Below the pieces are notes generated by a model, which searched no databases, had not been told where the DNA came from, and saw only the letters and a program-made list of their open reading frames with translations. From Candidatus Acidiferrales bacterium (lineage in GTDB: Bacteria > Acidobacteriota > Terriglobia > Acidiferrales > UBA7541), in assembly GCA_955651735.1 (NCBI GenBank), contig CATPAM010000015.1:1-7934 (forward strand): 7,934 nt of DNA, read 5' to 3'. Both the position numbers and the translations under genes were made by a program. Shown piece after piece: positions 1 to 7,372 of the stretch (the first letter of the stretch is position 1; every line of letters starts with the position of its first letter).

Positions 1-1016
1 CTGTTATCGCGGGCCTTTTTTCAAGCTTCACGGCGAACGACCCGCAGTACCTCGTTCACATCGACCGGGAGAAGGCGAAGAGCTTGCAGGTGCCGCTGAA
101 CCAGATCACCAACGCGCTGCAGGTGTACATGGGCTCGGTGTACGTGAATGACTTTGATTTCAACAATCGCGCGTACCGCGTTTACGTGCAGGCGGATCAG
201 AAGTTTCGCTCAAAAGCTAAAGACATCGCGCAATACTACCTGCGTTCCGACAGCGGGAAGATGATTCCGCTGGACAACCTGGTGAGGATCGAGCAGACCG
301 CGAATCCACAGGTCATCAGTCACTACAATTTGTTTCGCGCCGCGGAAATCGATGGCTCGGCGGCGCCGGGACGCAGCTCCGGCGAAGCCATGGCGGGAAT
401 GGAAGCGCTGGCGAAGAAGGTGCTGCCTAACGGGATGACCTACGAGTGGACGGGCCTGTCGCTGGAAGAGATCGAGTCCGCCGGCAAAGCGGCCATGCTC
501 TTCGCGCTCGGCCTGACCTTCGTGTACCTGACGCTGGCGGCACAATACGAAAGCTTTGTGCTGCCGTTCATCGTGCTGCTGGCGGTTCCGGTCGCGCTGC
601 TGGGCGCGATTGGCGGTCAGGCGCTGCGCGGATTGCAGAACGATGTGTACTGCCAGATCGGCTTGGTTATGCTGATCGGACTGTCCAGCAAGAACGCGAT
701 TTTGATCGTGGAGTTCGCGGAGCAACTACGGGAAAAAGGCATGAGCATTGTGGATGCAGCGATCGAAGCAGCACGCATCCGGCTGCGGCCCATCCTGATG
801 ACTTCGCTGGCGTTCATCCTGGGCGTCGTGCCGCTGGTGGTCGCGCGTGGCGCCGGTGCGGCGGGCCGCGTTTCCGTGGGCACGACGGTGTTCGGCGGCA
901 TGATCGCGGCGACGACGCTGAACTTGATTTTCATCCCCGTTCTCTATGTGCTGGTGCGCAGCCTGGTGCCAAGCCGCAGGATGCACGCCGTGGCGATCAG
1001 CGAACCCGCCGACTGA
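1..1016 (+). CDS. RND multidrug efflux transporter, inner-membrane pump (AcrB/MexB type), C-terminal part
   Basis: This is the C-terminal end, about 337 residues, of a proton-driven RND pump of the hydrophobe/amphiphile family. Such pumps form trimers in the inner membrane and work with a periplasmic adaptor and a TolC-like outer-membrane channel. The frame is open from base 3, so the gene starts left of the window. Residues align by eye with AcrB: HIDREKAKSLQV (docking-domain region), GSVYVNDFDF, AAPGRSSGEAM, YEWTGLSLEE, then the last transmembrane block with LTLAAQYESF, RGLQNDVYCQIGL, SSKNAILIVEFAEQL and RLRPILMTSLAFILGVVPLV. A full pump is about 1,050 residues, so roughly two thirds is missing at the window edge, not through mutation. 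The last helix is followed by a short cytoplasmic tail and a TGA stop. The substrate cannot be told from this part. Family assignment is very secure. Confidence 0.95.
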   Translation, partial: VIAGLFSSFTANDPQYLVHIDREKAKSLQVPLNQITNALQVYMGSVYVNDFDFNNRAYRVYVQADQKFRSKAKDIAQYYLRSDSGKMIPLDNLVRIEQTANPQVISHYNLFRAAEIDGSAAPGRSSGEAMAGMEALAKKVLPNGMTYEWTGLSLEEIESAGKAAMLFALGLTFVYLTLAAQYESFVLPFIVLLAVPVALLGAIGGQALRGLQNDVYCQIGLVMLIGLSSKNAILIVEFAEQLREKGMSIVDAAIEAARIRLRPILMTSLAFILGVVPLVVARGAGAAGRVSVGTTVFGGMIAATTLNLIFIPVLYVLVRSLVPSRRMHAVAISEPAD

Positions 1017-1392
1017 GCACCCACGCCTCAAAGCCCTGGCCCTCTATAGGGATACCCCAGCTTGGCGGCTCAAGGATGTTTGTTGTAGGCATGGCTGAAC
1101 CCGCACCCGACAGTTGTAAATAGCATGTCACGGTGCCGTCATTTTCTCGTCTTGGCCGGAAATCGACCCGTTTTTCGCGCTAGAGTCAAGTTTCGCGATT
1201 ATCGGGTCCGCGGGACCCGTAAAACGCACAGTTTGCACCGTTTTAGCAGAATTTTTACAGGCGGCCGAGAGTCTATTCAGTGAGTACCGGGATTAAACTG
1301 TCCCCGTTTGGCCTGCGAGCCGGCACCTCAACTTTGAGTCTGCCTACTCGGAGCAAGGCGGGCATGGTCCGGGGCTGGAGGAGGGTAAAGGC
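1017..1392. other. Intergenic region between the efflux pump and the outer-membrane protein gene
   Basis: These 376 bases hold no convincing gene on either strand. They contain the inverted-repeat pair listed separately, a T5 run at 1252-1256 and, at the right end, the ribosome binding site of the next gene (GGAGGAGGG at 1377-1385, 7 bases before its ATG). I could not find a convincing sigma70 promoter. The best guess, TTGCAC at 1233-1238, has only a poor -10 (TACAGG) 17 bases downstream. The gap is long enough to hold both the end of the pump transcript and the promoter of the four-gene cluster. Confidence 0.6.
1203..1245. repeat. Two adjacent inverted repeats (candidate operator or terminator)
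   Basis: Two perfect palindromic units lie back to back. The first is CGGGTCC-GCG-GGACCCG at 1203-1219 (7-bp arms, 3-base centre). The second is TAAAACG at 1220-1226 with CGTTTTA at 1239-1245 (7-bp arms, 12-base spacer). Six bases after the second comes TTTTT (1252-1256). They could be a regulator binding site for the downstream cluster, or an imperfect terminator of the pump transcript. The GC-rich stem is not followed directly by a T-run, which argues against a classical terminator for that unit. Confidence 0.4.
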
Positions 1393-2955
1393 ATGATGTC
1401 CCCTTTGCGTAATGCCCACGTCATAGGCCTTTGCTTGGTGATGGAGTTGGCCAATTGTGCCGGCAGTTTCGCGCAGGGCGGGCAGACTGGTGCGGCCCCG
1501 CCGAACAGTCAGGAGCTTAATGGGAAGATCGAGCTTCTCACGCGGTCGCTGGAGCTGACGCAAACGGAGCTGGCGCGGTCGCGGAGCGAGATCGAGCAGC
1601 TTCGCGCCATGTTGGGCGAGGTGTTGAGGCGCATGGATGGCGCCGCGGCGGCATTGCCTGCGCAAGCCGCTAGTGCGGGCACTGGCGTTGCGTCGGTTCC
1701 GCCCGGACCGGAAGGCGCGCAGCCAGCGGCGCAGATTTCGCAGGACGACTGGGACCTGCTGAACGCGCGGGTCGAGGAACAGCGGCAGACTAAGGTGGAA
1801 AGCGGGTCTAAATTTCGCTTGAAGCTTTCGGGCATCGCACTGTTCAACGCGTTCGCCAATTCCGGTAACGTAGATAACCTGGACGTGCCGTCGATCGCAG
1901 TATCAAAATTTGCGGGATATCCCTCTGGAGGACTTGGAGCGTCGGTGCGGCAATCGATCGTCGGACTCACGGGGATTGGCCCGGAGGTTTTCGGCGCGCG
2001 TACAAGCGCGGAGCTGCAAATGGGATTTTTTGGCGGGCTGCCCAGCGGATACAACGCGACCACCTCCGGAATCGCCAACTTGCGGATCATGCGCGTCCGC
2101 TTCGATTGGAGCAGCACGTCTGTAGTTGCCGGGCTGGATACGCCGTTTTTCTCGCCAAACATGCCGACGACGTACATGTCGGTCGCGGTGCCGGGTTTCG
2201 CATCCGCGGGGAATTTGTGGACGTGGACGCCTACCACTCGAATAGAGCAGCGTTTCGGTGGAGCTGGCTCGCCGTTTAAGGTCGAGGCTGGTTTTCTCGA
2301 TCCATCCGCTAACATCAATTACACTACGAACAATAATTTGCGCGCGCCGAGCCCGTCGGAAAGCTCGCGCATTCCCACTTACGCGATACGCGTGTCCTAC
2401 AACAGGAAATCGGAAGATCATCCGGCTTCGTTTGGGGTGGCTGGTTTGTACTCTCCGCAGGAGTTTTATGGCGGCTATAACGAGGAGGGATGGGCGGCGA
2501 CCACGGATTGGAAGTTTGCGTTGCTGCCGCGTACGGAAGTGAGCGGGCAGTTCTTTACCGGGCGCGGCATAGACGGGTTTGGCGGCGTGCCGGAAAATCC
2601 GTACCCGCTGCAAAACCCGTTTCAGTACACCGCACTCACCGCGCGCCTGCTGGCTGAAGTGGGAGTGATCGGGGGCTGGTCGCAGCTCAAATTCAAACTG
2701 AATGCGCGGAACGAGTTCAATGTTGCGGTGGGAACGGGCGGGCGGAATTCGGCATCGCTCCGGAGGGCGCTCGGCACCAGTTTCCCTGCTCCGCTGATTC
2801 CGGCGCGCAACGAGATGATGTTTGCGAACTATATTTTTCGCCCGCGGTCTGACCTGGTGTTTTCCGCGGAATACCGACGCATACGAACATACGAAGTCAC
2901 CAGGGCGCCGGACATCGCTGGCCAGCTCGGCCTGGCTGTAGGGTTCCTGTTCTAG
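1393..2955 (+). CDS. Exported outer-membrane beta-barrel (porin-like) protein with N-terminal coiled coil
   Basis: A 520-residue protein predicted to reside in the outer membrane. Residues 1-27 look like a signal peptide: Arg6, a hydrophobic stretch, and a likely cut after SFA before Gln28. Residues about 40-82 are heptad-rich and charged (KIELLTRSLELTQTELARSR region), suggesting a periplasmic, probably trimeric coiled coil. An Ala/Pro/Gly-rich linker follows at about 84-115. From about 137 (SGSKFRLKLSG) to the end the sequence has the alternating aromatic/small pattern of a beta-barrel. It finishes in GLAVGFLF, with the terminal Phe expected for barrel assembly. The start is supported by a strong GGAGGAGGG site 7 bases upstream. 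The stop codon overlaps the next gene by one base, so the two are probably translated together. I recognise no named family; porin or channel is inferred from architecture. LANC at 19-22 faintly resembles a lipobox, but Asn before Cys is atypical. Confidence 0.75.
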   Translation: MMSPLRNAHVIGLCLVMELANCAGSFAQGGQTGAAPPNSQELNGKIELLTRSLELTQTELARSRSEIEQLRAMLGEVLRRMDGAAAALPAQAASAGTGVASVPPGPEGAQPAAQISQDDWDLLNARVEEQRQTKVESGSKFRLKLSGIALFNAFANSGNVDNLDVPSIAVSKFAGYPSGGLGASVRQSIVGLTGIGPEVFGARTSAELQMGFFGGLPSGYNATTSGIANLRIMRVRFDWSSTSVVAGLDTPFFSPNMPTTYMSVAVPGFASAGNLWTWTPTTRIEQRFGGAGSPFKVEAGFLDPSANINYTTNNNLRAPSPSESSRIPTYAIRVSYNRKSEDHPASFGVAGLYSPQEFYGGYNEEGWAATTDWKFALLPRTEVSGQFFTGRGIDGFGGVPENPYPLQNPFQYTALTARLLAEVGVIGGWSQLKFKLNARNEFNVAVGTGGRNSASLRRALGTSFPAPLIPARNEMMFANYIFRPRSDLVFSAEYRRIRTYEVTRAPDIAGQLGLAVGFLF

Positions 2956-3701
2956 TGGCCATGAGAATCCTCCGACTCACTTTCGCAATGATGGCGATAC
3001 TGGCTGTGGCTGTCGGCTGGGGTGTGGCCAAGTCGAACGGCGGCGCGCAAGACGGACAAGCGGGAGTGAGCGGCGAGGCGGTGGTAACTGCACTCGGCAG
3101 TGGTGCGATCGAAAAGGATGCTTCCAGGGTGGTCGTCTGGCTCGTACCGCTGGATGCGGTGCAGCCCGTTCGCGTCACCACGCAGCGCCCGCATTACCGG
3201 CTGGTGCAGCACAACAAGAGGTTCGAGCCTGGGCTGCTGGTGGTGCCGGTCGGCAGCGTCGTTGACTTTCCGAATGCCGACCCGTGGTTCCACAATGTTT
3301 TCTCGCTGTACCGGGGTAAACGATTCGATCTGGGGCTTTATCAGGCCGGCGCGCAAAGATCGGTGAGATTCGACCGTATCGGGCCGTCCTATCTTTTTTG
3401 CAACATTCATCCGGAGATGACCGGCGTGGTGCTCGCAATAGATTCGGAGCTTTTTGCCATTACAGACAAGGGCGGCCACTACTCGATCGCGGGAGTGACG
3501 CCGGGAAAATACGTTCTGCATGTGTGGTACGAAAATGCCACGCCGGAGTCGCTGCAAGCACTGCAGCGGCAGGTGACGATAGAAAGCGCCAATCAAATTC
3601 TTGCGCCCATCTCGGTGAGAGCGGTAAAGCCGGCGCCCGTGGAGCACAAGAACAAGTATGGGCAGGACTATGATCCGGCGACGGTGAAGACGGATTACTG
3701 A
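2955..3701 (+). CDS. Exported cupredoxin-like (plastocyanin-type) protein with C-terminal carboxypeptidase-regulatory-like domain
   Basis: A 248-residue protein, probably periplasmic or surface-attached. Residues about 4-25 form a signal peptide or N-terminal anchor. Residues about 90-162 resemble small type-1 copper proteins: VVPVGSVVDFPNADPWFHNVFS, then CNIHPEM. His113, Cys149, His152 and Met155 match the His/Cys/His/Met ligand set and order of a blue-copper site, so copper binding and electron transfer or copper handling are likely. Residues about 163-225 (TDKGGHYSIAGVTPGKYVLHVWYE) look like a carboxypeptidase-regulatory-like beta-sandwich. Proteins like this are often labelled 'methylamine utilization protein', but nothing here points to methylamine metabolism. 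The GTG at 2955 overlaps the previous stop (TAGTG). The ATG at 2961 is an equally plausible start, and neither has a clear ribosome binding site, consistent with translational coupling to the barrel gene. Confidence 0.8.
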   Translation: MAMRILRLTFAMMAILAVAVGWGVAKSNGGAQDGQAGVSGEAVVTALGSGAIEKDASRVVVWLVPLDAVQPVRVTTQRPHYRLVQHNKRFEPGLLVVPVGSVVDFPNADPWFHNVFSLYRGKRFDLGLYQAGAQRSVRFDRIGPSYLFCNIHPEMTGVVLAIDSELFAITDKGGHYSIAGVTPGKYVLHVWYENATPESLQALQRQVTIESANQILAPISVRAVKPAPVEHKNKYGQDYDPATVKTDY

Positions 3702-3803
3702 GCTTTGCGGCACGAACGCTTGCCGCGATATGGCTATCGGATACGTCAAACTAGGTGAATCTTGGCGAACGCAACGAAGACAACGGAAAAGGACGGAAAA
3801 GCT

Positions 3804-4535
3804 ATGGAAACAGTACTGGTGGTGGAAGACAGCCGGGCGATGCAAAGAACATTGCAGCGGCTGCTGGAAGCGGATTCGTTGCAGGTGCAGATTGCCTCGG
3901 ACGGAATCGCCGGGCTGGAGACTTTTCGCAAGCAGCCGCCCAGCGCGGTGCTGCTCGATCTGAAGCTGCCGGGACTCTCGGGCAAGGAGCTGTGCCGCGA
4001 GTTCAAGACCATCGCGGCATCGGTGCCCATCGTGGTGCTGAGCGCGAACGCGGAGGTCGAGGACAAGGTGCTGCTGCTGGAACTGGGTGCGGATGACTAC
4101 GTCACCAAGCCTTTTAGCCCGCGAGAGCTGCTGGCGCGCGTGCGGCGGGCCATGCGGCGCGGCGGTACAAAGAATCAGGCGGTAGCCAGCGTCCCAACGA
4201 AGAACGTGAGTCACGAAATACTGCTATTTGGCGATGCGCGTGTGGATTTCACCAGCATGGAGGCTTCACTGGCTCAGAAACCGGTTACGCTGACCGCGCA
4301 GGAGTTCAAGCTGCTGAAGTTTTTCGCCGGATCCCCGGGACGCGTGCTTACGCGCGACGAGCTCTTGAACGAAGTCTGGGGCTACCAGAACTATCCTTCC
4401 ACTCGCACGGTGGACAATCACATTTTGCGCTTGCGCCAAAAACTTGAGCCGGACTCCGCAAATCCGCGATTTTTCCTCACTATCCACGGCGCCGGGTATA
4501 AATTTATTCCCGGGAATGCGGCGGCAAACGACTAG
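3804..4535 (+). CDS. Two-component response regulator, OmpR/PhoB family
   Basis: A 243-residue cytoplasmic transcription factor. The receiver domain (about 1-118) has the acidic pair Glu8-Asp9, phospho-acceptor Asp52 in LLDLKLPGLSG, switch Ser80, Tyr99 and the conserved Lys102 in VTKPF. A linker of about 30 residues leads to a winged helix-turn-helix domain (about 150-240): VTLTAQEFKLL, RVLTRDELLNEVWG, recognition helix RTVDNHILRLRQKLE (from residue 201) and the wing GAGYKF. All key residues are present, so it should be activated by phosphorylation. The partner is very likely the kinase that starts 37 bases downstream. I chose the ATG at 3804 because the domain's first strand begins right there (METVLVVEDS) and AAAAGGA lies about 10 bases upstream. 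A TTG at 3762, with AGGTGA 3 bases before it, would add 14 polar residues. Targets are unknown; the barrel and cupredoxin genes just upstream are the natural guess. Confidence 0.95.
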   Translation: METVLVVEDSRAMQRTLQRLLEADSLQVQIASDGIAGLETFRKQPPSAVLLDLKLPGLSGKELCREFKTIAASVPIVVLSANAEVEDKVLLLELGADDYVTKPFSPRELLARVRRAMRRGGTKNQAVASVPTKNVSHEILLFGDARVDFTSMEASLAQKPVTLTAQEFKLLKFFAGSPGRVLTRDELLNEVWGYQNYPSTRTVDNHILRLRQKLEPDSANPRFFLTIHGAGYKFIPGNAAAND

Positions 4536-4572
4536 TCCTGACGCGCTCCCTACGTGAAGCGATGGAACTGAA

Positions 4573-6339
4573 ATGATCCATTTCCGGCTGCGCACACAGC
4601 TCTTTATTGCCACACTGCTGATCATTTGCGGCCTGACGGGCGCGCTGCTGCTGATCATCCGGCACACGGTGAGCGTGGAAACGGACCGGCAGGTACGCGA
4701 CGGAACGGAAGCGTCCGTGCGCGCGTTCGAGAGCGTGCAGCGGCAGCGCGAGCAGCAACTGTCGCGGACCGCAGCGATGCTTGCGGACCTGCCGACGCTG
4801 AAAGCGCAGATGACCACGGAGCACGCACCAACGATTCAAGATGCCTCGACGTCGTGGTGGAAACTCTCCGGAAGCGACCTCTTCATTCTTGCCATGCCAG
4901 ACCGGCGGATCGTGGCTTTCCACGTGACAAAGCCGGGCTGGCCGCCGGAAGCGGCGGAACGCGATCTGAAACGGTCGCTCGAACAAGGGGAAGAAGCTTC
5001 CTGGTGGTATGACAACGGGCGGCTGTATGAAGTGTTTCTCAGGACCATAACCGCCGGCACGGGGCCAAATTCGCAAGAGCTGGGTTTTCTGGCCGTCGGC
5101 TACCAAGTGGACTCCAGCGTCGCGGAACATCTGGCCTTAGTGGCGGGAAATAATATTGCTCTGGCGACCGGAGACCGGCTAATTGCTTCGACATTGCCGC
5201 CAAAGGATGAAGCCGCGATGCAGCGGTGGCTGAGTGAAGCGAATCCGGAAGCGAACCCGGAGGCGCACGAAATCGCGCTTGACACCGACCGCTATGCTGT
5301 TTCGTCGGTGCTGCTGCATGGCGCGCTGCCTGCTCCGGTGCGCTGTTATGTGATGATGCCGCTCGGTCCGGTGAACAGCTTCATGAACCGGCTGAACCGC
5401 ACGATTTTCATTTTGGGTGCGTCGGCCATCCTGTTTGGGGCGCTGTTGTTCGGTTTCGTTTCGAGCACCATCACAAAGCCGCTGGACAATCTCGTTTCCG
5501 GAGTTCGCGCGCTGGCCACGGGAAACTACACCTACTCCATTACGCCCGAGGGCACCACGGAAGTGGCCGAACTGAGCCGGGCCTTCGCGAAAATGCGCGG
5601 AGAGTTGCTGGATTCGCAGCGGCAGCAGATTGAGACGGAAAGAATCGCGGCGCTAGGCCGCGCGGCGAGCTCCATTTCTCACGATTTACGGCATTACCTG
5701 GCGGCGGTGGTGGCCAACGCGGAATTTCTTTACGAGGCGGAGGAGCTCAAGCTCGATAAGAGTGAAATCTATCAGGAGATCAAGACAGCCTCGACGCAGA
5801 TGACCGACTTGATCGATTCGCTGCGCGAGCTGGCGCACCAGCGCAGTGCGATTTCTCCGGAACCCACCGATCTCGAGCAGGTCATCGGCAGAGCAATCGA
5901 AGCGGTGCAGGCGCGTCCGGAGTTTCGCAATCGCTCGATTACGCTGCACGCGGATAGCGAACTCGAGGGAATGTTCGATCCGCGCAAACTGGAGCGGGTT
6001 TTCTTCAACCTGGTGCTAAACGCGTGCGAAGCTACTCCCGACGGCGAGAGCCGGGTAGCCGTGGATGTGCAGACCCGAAAGGACTCCTTCGAGATTCGCG
6101 TAAGCGATCAGGGATCCGGTGTGCCGGAAAACATACGCGGGCGCGTGTTTGATCCGTTTGTGAGCTCGGGTAAGCCGAACGGGACCGGTCTGGGGCTGGC
6201 GATTGTCAGCAAGATTGTCAGCGACCATGGCGGCTCGGTGACCATCGAGCGCACATCGGAGGCTGGCACGGTGATGCTCGTGAAGCTCCCCCGCGTGGCG
6301 AATGCAGTGGCTTCACACTCGGATTCCGCGGTGGCGTAA
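4573..6339 (+). CDS. Membrane sensor histidine kinase with extracytoplasmic sensor, HAMP and HisKA/HATPase_c domains
   Basis: A 588-residue inner-membrane kinase. It has a first transmembrane helix at about 9-30 and a large periplasmic sensor of about 245 residues whose size and pattern suggest a CACHE-like fold. The second helix is at about 277-298, followed by HAMP (about 299-350, TITKPLDNLVSGVRALATG). The dimerisation domain carries phospho-acceptor His370 in SISHDLRHYLAAVV. The ATP domain has N-box FFNLVLNACEA (Asn483), G1 box SDQGSGVPENI (Asp512), F-box VFDPFVS and G2 box GTGLGLAIV (from Gly537). The catalytic set is complete. The H-box is unusual: the usual Thr/Asn-Pro after HExR/HDxR is His374-Tyr375. 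It is co-oriented with the response regulator 37 bases upstream and surely forms a pair with it. The start ATG has only a weak GGA 6 bases upstream. A small NPEA-NPEA repeat lies in the sensor. The ligand is unknown. Confidence 0.95.
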   Translation: MIHFRLRTQLFIATLLIICGLTGALLLIIRHTVSVETDRQVRDGTEASVRAFESVQRQREQQLSRTAAMLADLPTLKAQMTTEHAPTIQDASTSWWKLSGSDLFILAMPDRRIVAFHVTKPGWPPEAAERDLKRSLEQGEEASWWYDNGRLYEVFLRTITAGTGPNSQELGFLAVGYQVDSSVAEHLALVAGNNIALATGDRLIASTLPPKDEAAMQRWLSEANPEANPEAHEIALDTDRYAVSSVLLHGALPAPVRCYVMMPLGPVNSFMNRLNRTIFILGASAILFGALLFGFVSSTITKPLDNLVSGVRALATGNYTYSITPEGTTEVAELSRAFAKMRGELLDSQRQQIETERIAALGRAASSISHDLRHYLAAVVANAEFLYEAEELKLDKSEIYQEIKTASTQMTDLIDSLRELAHQRSAISPEPTDLEQVIGRAIEAVQARPEFRNRSITLHADSELEGMFDPRKLERVFFNLVLNACEATPDGESRVAVDVQTRKDSFEIRVSDQGSGVPENIRGRVFDPFVSSGKPNGTGLGLAIVSKIVSDHGGSVTIERTSEAGTVMLVKLPRVANAVASHSDSAVA

Positions 6340-6355
6340 GAATCCACGGAAATTT

Positions 6356-6429
6356 TGGAGGCGCGGGGCGGAATCGAACCGCCGATAAAGGTTTTGCAGA
6401 CCTTTGCCTTACCACTTGGCGACCGCGCC
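6356..6429 (-). tRNA. tRNA-Cys (anticodon GCA)
   Basis: A complete cloverleaf read on the minus strand, 74 nt including an encoded CCA (6358-6356). The acceptor stem is GGCGCGG (6429-6423) with CCGCGCC (6366-6360). The D arm is GCC...GGC. The anticodon stem is AAGGT/ACCTT with loop CTGCAAA, giving anticodon GCA. There is a 4-base variable loop (TATC) and a T arm GGCGG-TTCGATT-CCGCC (6383-6367). The discriminator base is U, the identity element expected for cysteine tRNA. The 3' end lies only 16 bases from the stop of the convergent kinase gene. Confidence 0.97.
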
Positions 6430-6433
6430 TCAG

Positions 6434-6465
6434 TGCACAAAGCCGGTGCTGACCGGCTTCGTGCA
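6434..6465. terminator. Strong stem-loop between sulfurtransferase and tRNA-Cys (possible terminator or processing site)
   Basis: A 32-base hairpin: outer stem TGCAC/GTGCA (5 bp), one A/C mismatch, inner stem AAGCCGGT/ACCGGCTT (8 bp, 6440-6447 with 6452-6459), loop GCTG. It starts 28 bases past the sulfurtransferase stop and ends just before the tRNA 5' end. There is no T-run on either side, so it is not a textbook intrinsic terminator. It could weakly end transcription, stabilise the sulfurtransferase mRNA, or mark where a joint transcript is cut. Confidence 0.45.
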
Positions 6466-6493
6466 AACTTGTCAATCGATCGAAGGCGGCTTG

Positions 6494-7372
6494 CTATTTG
6501 GCGCTCGCGACCTTTGTGTTTGACGCCGTTTCGTTGACGATCGGCGAGCCGATCAGGTTACCCCATTCCGTCCACGAACCGTCGTAGTTACGCACGTTGT
6601 TGTAACCCAGCAAATACTTGAGCACGAACCAGGTGTGCGAGCTGCGCTCGCCAATGCGGCAGTAGGCGATCACTTCGTCGCTGCCGGTCACGCCCTTGCC
6701 CTGGTACAGAGTCGCAAGAGCCTCGGCGGATTTGAAGGTGCCATCCTCGTTGGCGGCCTGTGCCCATGGGATGTTGGCAGCATTGGGAATGTGGCCGGCG
6801 CGCTGCGCGGTTTCCGTCATTCCCGGAGGAGCGATAATTTTTCCGGTGAATTCGTCGACTGAGCGCACGTCCACAAGCTGGCCGCGCTTCTTGCCCTGCG
6901 CGATCGCCAGTACGTCCTCTTTGAAGGCGCGCACCGACTCGTCCGTGCGGGTGACGCGGTAGGTCGCTGGCGAAATGTTAGCGGCGTCCTTGGTCTGAGC
7001 GCGCTTCTCTTCCAGCCACTTTTTGCGGCCGCCGTTGATCAGCTTCACATTCTGGTGCCCGTAATACTTCAGTTGCCAGAAGGCGTAGGCCGCGAACCAG
7101 TTGTTGTTATCACCGTAGAGCAGAATCGTTGTGTCGTTGGAGATTCCAGATTCACCCAGCAACTTTTCCAATGCGGTCCGGTCGATCAAGTCGCGTTTGA
7201 TGTTGTCTTGCAACTCCGTCTGCCAGTTCCATCCGACGGCGCCGGGAATGTGGCCCTGATCATACGCGGTCGTATCCACGTCCACTTCGACGAGCCGGGC
7301 ATTCGGGGCGTTCAGGTTCTGGGCCACCCATTCGGTCGTCACCAATACTTCCGGATGCTTGTATTCGGCCAT
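6494..7372 (-). CDS. Thiosulfate/3-mercaptopyruvate sulfurtransferase, two rhodanese domains
   Basis: A 292-residue enzyme that moves sulfane sulfur from thiosulfate (or mercaptopyruvate) to an acceptor such as cyanide or a thiol, through a cysteine persulfide. The N-terminal rhodanese domain (about 1-125; DQGHIPGAVGWNW) is the non-catalytic copy, with Asp88 in LLYGDNNNW at the active-site position. The C-terminal domain (about 150-280; VDVRSVDEF, AGHIPNAANIPWAQ) has the catalytic loop CRIGERSSHTWF with Cys238. That loop matches CysA/SseA-type thiosulfate sulfurtransferases. Length is normal for the tandem family and no signal peptide is seen, so it is probably cytoplasmic. I chose the ATG at 7372 because AAAGGAG (7387-7381) is 8 bases upstream. 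The ATG at 7378 would leave only 2 bases, and upstream in-frame codons run through the terminator hairpin. Expression is probably controlled by the leader described separately. Confidence 0.95.
   Translation of the reverse strand: MAEYKHPEVLVTTEWVAQNLNAPNARLVEVDVDTTAYDQGHIPGAVGWNWQTELQDNIKRDLIDRTALEKLLGESGISNDTTILLYGDNNNWFAAYAFWQLKYYGHQNVKLINGGRKKWLEEKRAQTKDAANISPATYRVTRTDESVRAFKEDVLAIAQGKKRGQLVDVRSVDEFTGKIIAPPGMTETAQRAGHIPNAANIPWAQAANEDGTFKSAEALATLYQGKGVTGSDEVIAYCRIGERSSHTWFVLKYLLGYNNVRNYDGSWTEWGNLIGSPIVNETASNTKVASAK

Noticed and set aside
446..1123. A 225-codon plus-strand open frame overlapping the efflux pump in another frame
   Set aside because: The pump frame matches AcrB-type motifs throughout, and the alternative is Arg/Gly-rich without similarity to anything I recognise.
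1509..2318. A 269-codon minus-strand open frame within the barrel gene
   Set aside because: Low-complexity Ser/Pro/Arg composition, no domain, no ribosome binding site of note, and entirely opposite a well-supported exported protein.
3707..3726. A GCGGCA/TGCCGC inverted repeat after the cupredoxin gene as a terminator
   Set aside because: A 6-bp stem with an 8-base loop and no T-run. It is too weak to call, and the downstream regulator gene is co-oriented and close.
2952..4214. A 420-codon open frame on the minus strand across the cupredoxin and regulator genes
   Set aside because: Its product is rich in Arg/His/Gln with no recognisable domain or signal, and it lies wholly antisense to genes with clear catalytic or ligand residues. 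It is a by-product of GC-rich codon use.
5242..5265. Tandem NPEA-NPEA coding repeat in the kinase sensor domain
   Set aside because: Only two short copies with diverged codons; probably a surface loop with no further significance.
6441..6475. A promoter for tRNA-Cys based on perfect TTGACA at 6475-6470 (minus)
   Set aside because: The bases at the expected -10 distance (TCAGCA) bear no resemblance to TATAAT, and the spacer is occupied by a strong hairpin.
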